The notes under the pieces: model-generated
Told to the model about the DNA's origin: nothing
What the model saw: only the letters and a program-made list of their open reading frames with translations
Databases searched by the model: none
Part shown: in pieces, positions 62,181 through 64,000 of the stretch
Numbering within the stretch: the stretch's first letter is position 1
How the letters are laid out: the number at the start of each line of letters is the position of its first letter
Position numbers and translations under genes: made by a program
Assembly: GCF_958298935.1 (NCBI RefSeq)
Contig: NC_084927.1
Coordinates: 37,700,501-37,764,500 of the forward strand
Direction: 5' to 3'
Length of the DNA: 64,000 nucleotides
Source: Phragmites australis
Lineage: Eukaryota; Streptophyta; Magnoliopsida; Poales; Poaceae

Positions 62181-62936
62181 ATGGCAGACTACCATAAGAT
62201 CCACCCGGTGACTGTGGGATCGCCGCCGCCGGACCAGGCCAGGGGCAAGAAACTGAGCCACGACCAGCTGCAGCTGCCGGTCACAGCCCCGGCGCCGCTG
62301 CCCCCGCCGCCGTACGCGCCCGCGCCGCTGCCCCCGCCGCGACGTCGCAAGCGGCACAGCCGGTGCTGCAGGTGCATGTGCTGCACCTTGCTCGTCGTCC
62401 TCGTGCTTGTCGTCGCGCTCGGCGCCACCGCGGGGATCCTGTACCTCGTGTTCAGGCCCAAGATCCCCAACTTCCACGTGGACCGGCTCATGGTCACGCG
62501 GTTCGACGTGAACACCACGTCGATGACGGTGAACGACGCGTTCGACGTTGACGTTACGGCTACCAACCCCAACAGGCGCATCGGCATCTACTACGACGGC
62601 GGCGAGGTGACGGCGTCGTTCAACGGCACGAAGCTGTGCAGCGGCGCGTTCCCGACGCTGTACCAGGGCCACCGGACCACGGTGCAGCCACGCATCTCGC
62701 TCACGGGGGAGACGCGGCTGGACAGCGCCGTCGCGGCGCAGCTGGCGCAGCAGCAGCAGGCGGGGTTCGTGCCGCTGACGGTGCGAGCCCGCGTGCCGAT
62801 CCGCATAAAATTCGGCGCCATCAAGCTGTGGAAGATGACGGGGAAGGCGAATTGCAACCTGGTGGTGGACAGCCTACACGCAGGCACTAAGCTTCGCATC
62901 CGATCCAACAGCTGCAGCTTTAAGCTCAAGATCTAG
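62181..62936 (+). CDS. NDR1/HIN1-like (NHL) LEA_2 domain membrane protein
   Basis: A single exon of 251 residues starts at the ATG at 62181; a longer frame starting at 62127 relies on TTG. A proline-rich cytosolic N-terminus (PPPPYAPAPLPPPRRRKR) is followed by Cys-rich RCCRCMCC and one membrane helix (about residues 69-91, LLVVLVLVVALGATAGILYL). An outer LEA_2-type beta domain then follows: PKIPNFHVDRL, DVDVTATNPNRRIGIYYDGG, and KFGAIKLWKMTGKANCNLVV near the end. There are N-glycosylation sequons (NTT, NGT). NHL proteins sit in the plasma membrane and are linked to pathogen response, wall-membrane contact and sometimes senescence. The specific role here is unknown. The juxtamembrane cysteines could be S-acylated (inference). 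Confidence 0.92.
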   Translation: MADYHKIHPVTVGSPPPDQARGKKLSHDQLQLPVTAPAPLPPPPYAPAPLPPPRRRKRHSRCCRCMCCTLLVVLVLVVALGATAGILYLVFRPKIPNFHVDRLMVTRFDVNTTSMTVNDAFDVDVTATNPNRRIGIYYDGGEVTASFNGTKLCSGAFPTLYQGHRTTVQPRISLTGETRLDSAVAAQLAQQQQAGFVPLTVRARVPIRIKFGAIKLWKMTGKANCNLVVDSLHAGTKLRIRSNSCSFKLKI

Positions 62937-64000
62937 AGGTTTTTCGCTTAGCTTTAGCTTAAAACGACCGTCCTGACCCAAGCATGAATGCATGAGCGAT
63001 CAATAAGCTGAGTTCAGAAGGTGGTACAGATGTGCAATATTACTGTTGTAAATCCATTCTTTCTAGGCATGTATATCCATTAGCTGAGTGTAATAAGCTC
63101 CTATATGCATTTAAAATTTCCAATTGCTATGAATTCGTTACAACTAAAATAGCAAAGCATAATTGATACTTATAAGTTGGTTATTTTTTTTTCTATATTA
63201 CTACCACTGGATTTGTACGGAGATCATAGTGTTGTTTAATTGGATATTGTAGTAATAAACAAAATATGAGTTATTCTTGAGAAAAATAAGTCAGCTGCAA
63301 ATAAACAAATTCCTTTTTGACTAGTTTAGTAGCCAATGGGATTTGGGCTTAAAATTCCCTACTAAAGTCGCATATGCATAAAGAGAGTAACAAGTGCATA
63401 ATCATATCAATTATATTATTATTTGAGTGTTAAAAGGAGCCACCATATTCACTCTCAAGGTCACGAAATTATCACGTTAATCAAAAAAAGAAAAGGATTT
63501 ATACCACTCATTGTTATGAACATCTAACGGTCTAGATTAAACCAAAGAGTCCATATCAAATACGATTAATAAATAGCTAAATTCGGAATTAAAAATTATG
63601 AAAAATTAGAAGTTCAATTTCCATACAGTTTGGGAAGCAAAATATCTAAATAAAGATCCCAAATAAAATAAATAATAATTGAAATTGAGGTTATAATAGA
63701 AAAAAGAAGGACCCAAATGAAATATAGTCTTAGAAAAAATAAATTATTATAAAAAATCAAATACCTAAATAAAGAGTCCATACAAAATACAATTAATTAA
63801 ATGTTGTTGTGACAAAATACTACAACGAGGCTAACCACATTATTAATGTAAACCACCTTGCTAGTTTCACATATATCATTGAGATTAATTAATATGAGTT
63901 TGGGATTTTAAATTTGTATCGCAGCTTGTGCTGTGGGGCTCTGGGCAGTGTCTTCTTTAGCGTGGTCAGTATTTCTTTGTAATTCTGCACCTTGAGAGTT
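62937..64000. other. 3' UTR and AT-rich intergenic DNA
   Basis: After the NHL stop there are AATAAG-type candidate polyadenylation elements (near 63000 and 63090). Long AT-rich sequence follows, with no gene, repeat pair or RNA that I can recognise. Confidence 0.6.

Overview
The window is nuclear DNA from a plant, almost certainly a grass (Poaceae; a panicoid or related PACMAD lineage is plausible, but I could not fix the species). The signs are intron-rich genes with canonical GT-AG splicing, GC-rich first exons followed by AT-richer downstream exons, plant-specific families (Dof, DUF1218, DUF639, NDR1/HIN1-like) and several classes of plant transposable element. There is no bacterial, organellar or viral gene organisation and no CRISPR array.

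Layout. (1) 2-472 (+): 3' part of a Dof zinc-finger transcription factor cut by the window edge. (2) 1439-6137 (-): seven-exon WDR44-like WD40 protein. (3) 6.2-12.6 kb: intergenic, with a tRNA-derived SINE that has target-site duplications (8618-8776) and a TIR-bounded element. (4) 12629-14543 (-): three-exon DUF1218 membrane protein with a MITE in intron 2. (5) 14.6-18.3 kb: intergenic, possibly retroelement-derived. (6) 19149-23348 (+): HBS1-like translational GTPase with an N-terminal RanBP2 zinc finger. (7) 23.3-27.6 kb: intergenic. (8) 27627-35239 (+): 18-exon katanin p80 subunit. (9) 36304-36771 (-): small secreted cysteine-rich protein. (10) About 37-44.5 kb: decayed Copia reverse-transcriptase fragment, then a solo LTR split by a 5.2 kb non-coding element and flanked by an intact 5-bp duplication. 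(11) 47750-51795 (+): cytosolic pyruvate kinase with a hAT-type MITE in intron 2. (12) 52-54 kb: decayed LTR remnant. (13) 54666-57842 (+): ten-exon DUF639 protein. (14) 58.1-61.3 kb: convergent pair of transposon-derived pseudogenes plus direct duplications. (15) 62181-62936 (+): single-exon NDR1/HIN1-like LEA_2 protein. (16) The rest is AT-rich intergenic DNA.

The genes do not form a pathway. They are an ordinary euchromatic neighbourhood: transcription (Dof), ribosome rescue and mRNA surveillance (HBS1), microtubule severing (katanin p80), glycolysis (pyruvate kinase), cell-wall or membrane biology (DUF1218, NHL) and unknown function (DUF639, WDR44-like, Cys-rich peptide). For each multi-exon gene I joined the exons by hand. 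In each case the reading frame stays open across every junction, which is the main support for the models.

I found no convincing new molecular system. The most informative unusual items are the nested LTR insertion, the pseudogene pair with nonsense codons in one frame and no frameshift in the plus-strand member (a cytosine-deamination pattern), the internal repeat expansion in the katanin p80 linker, and the duplication cluster at 59.7-61.3 kb.
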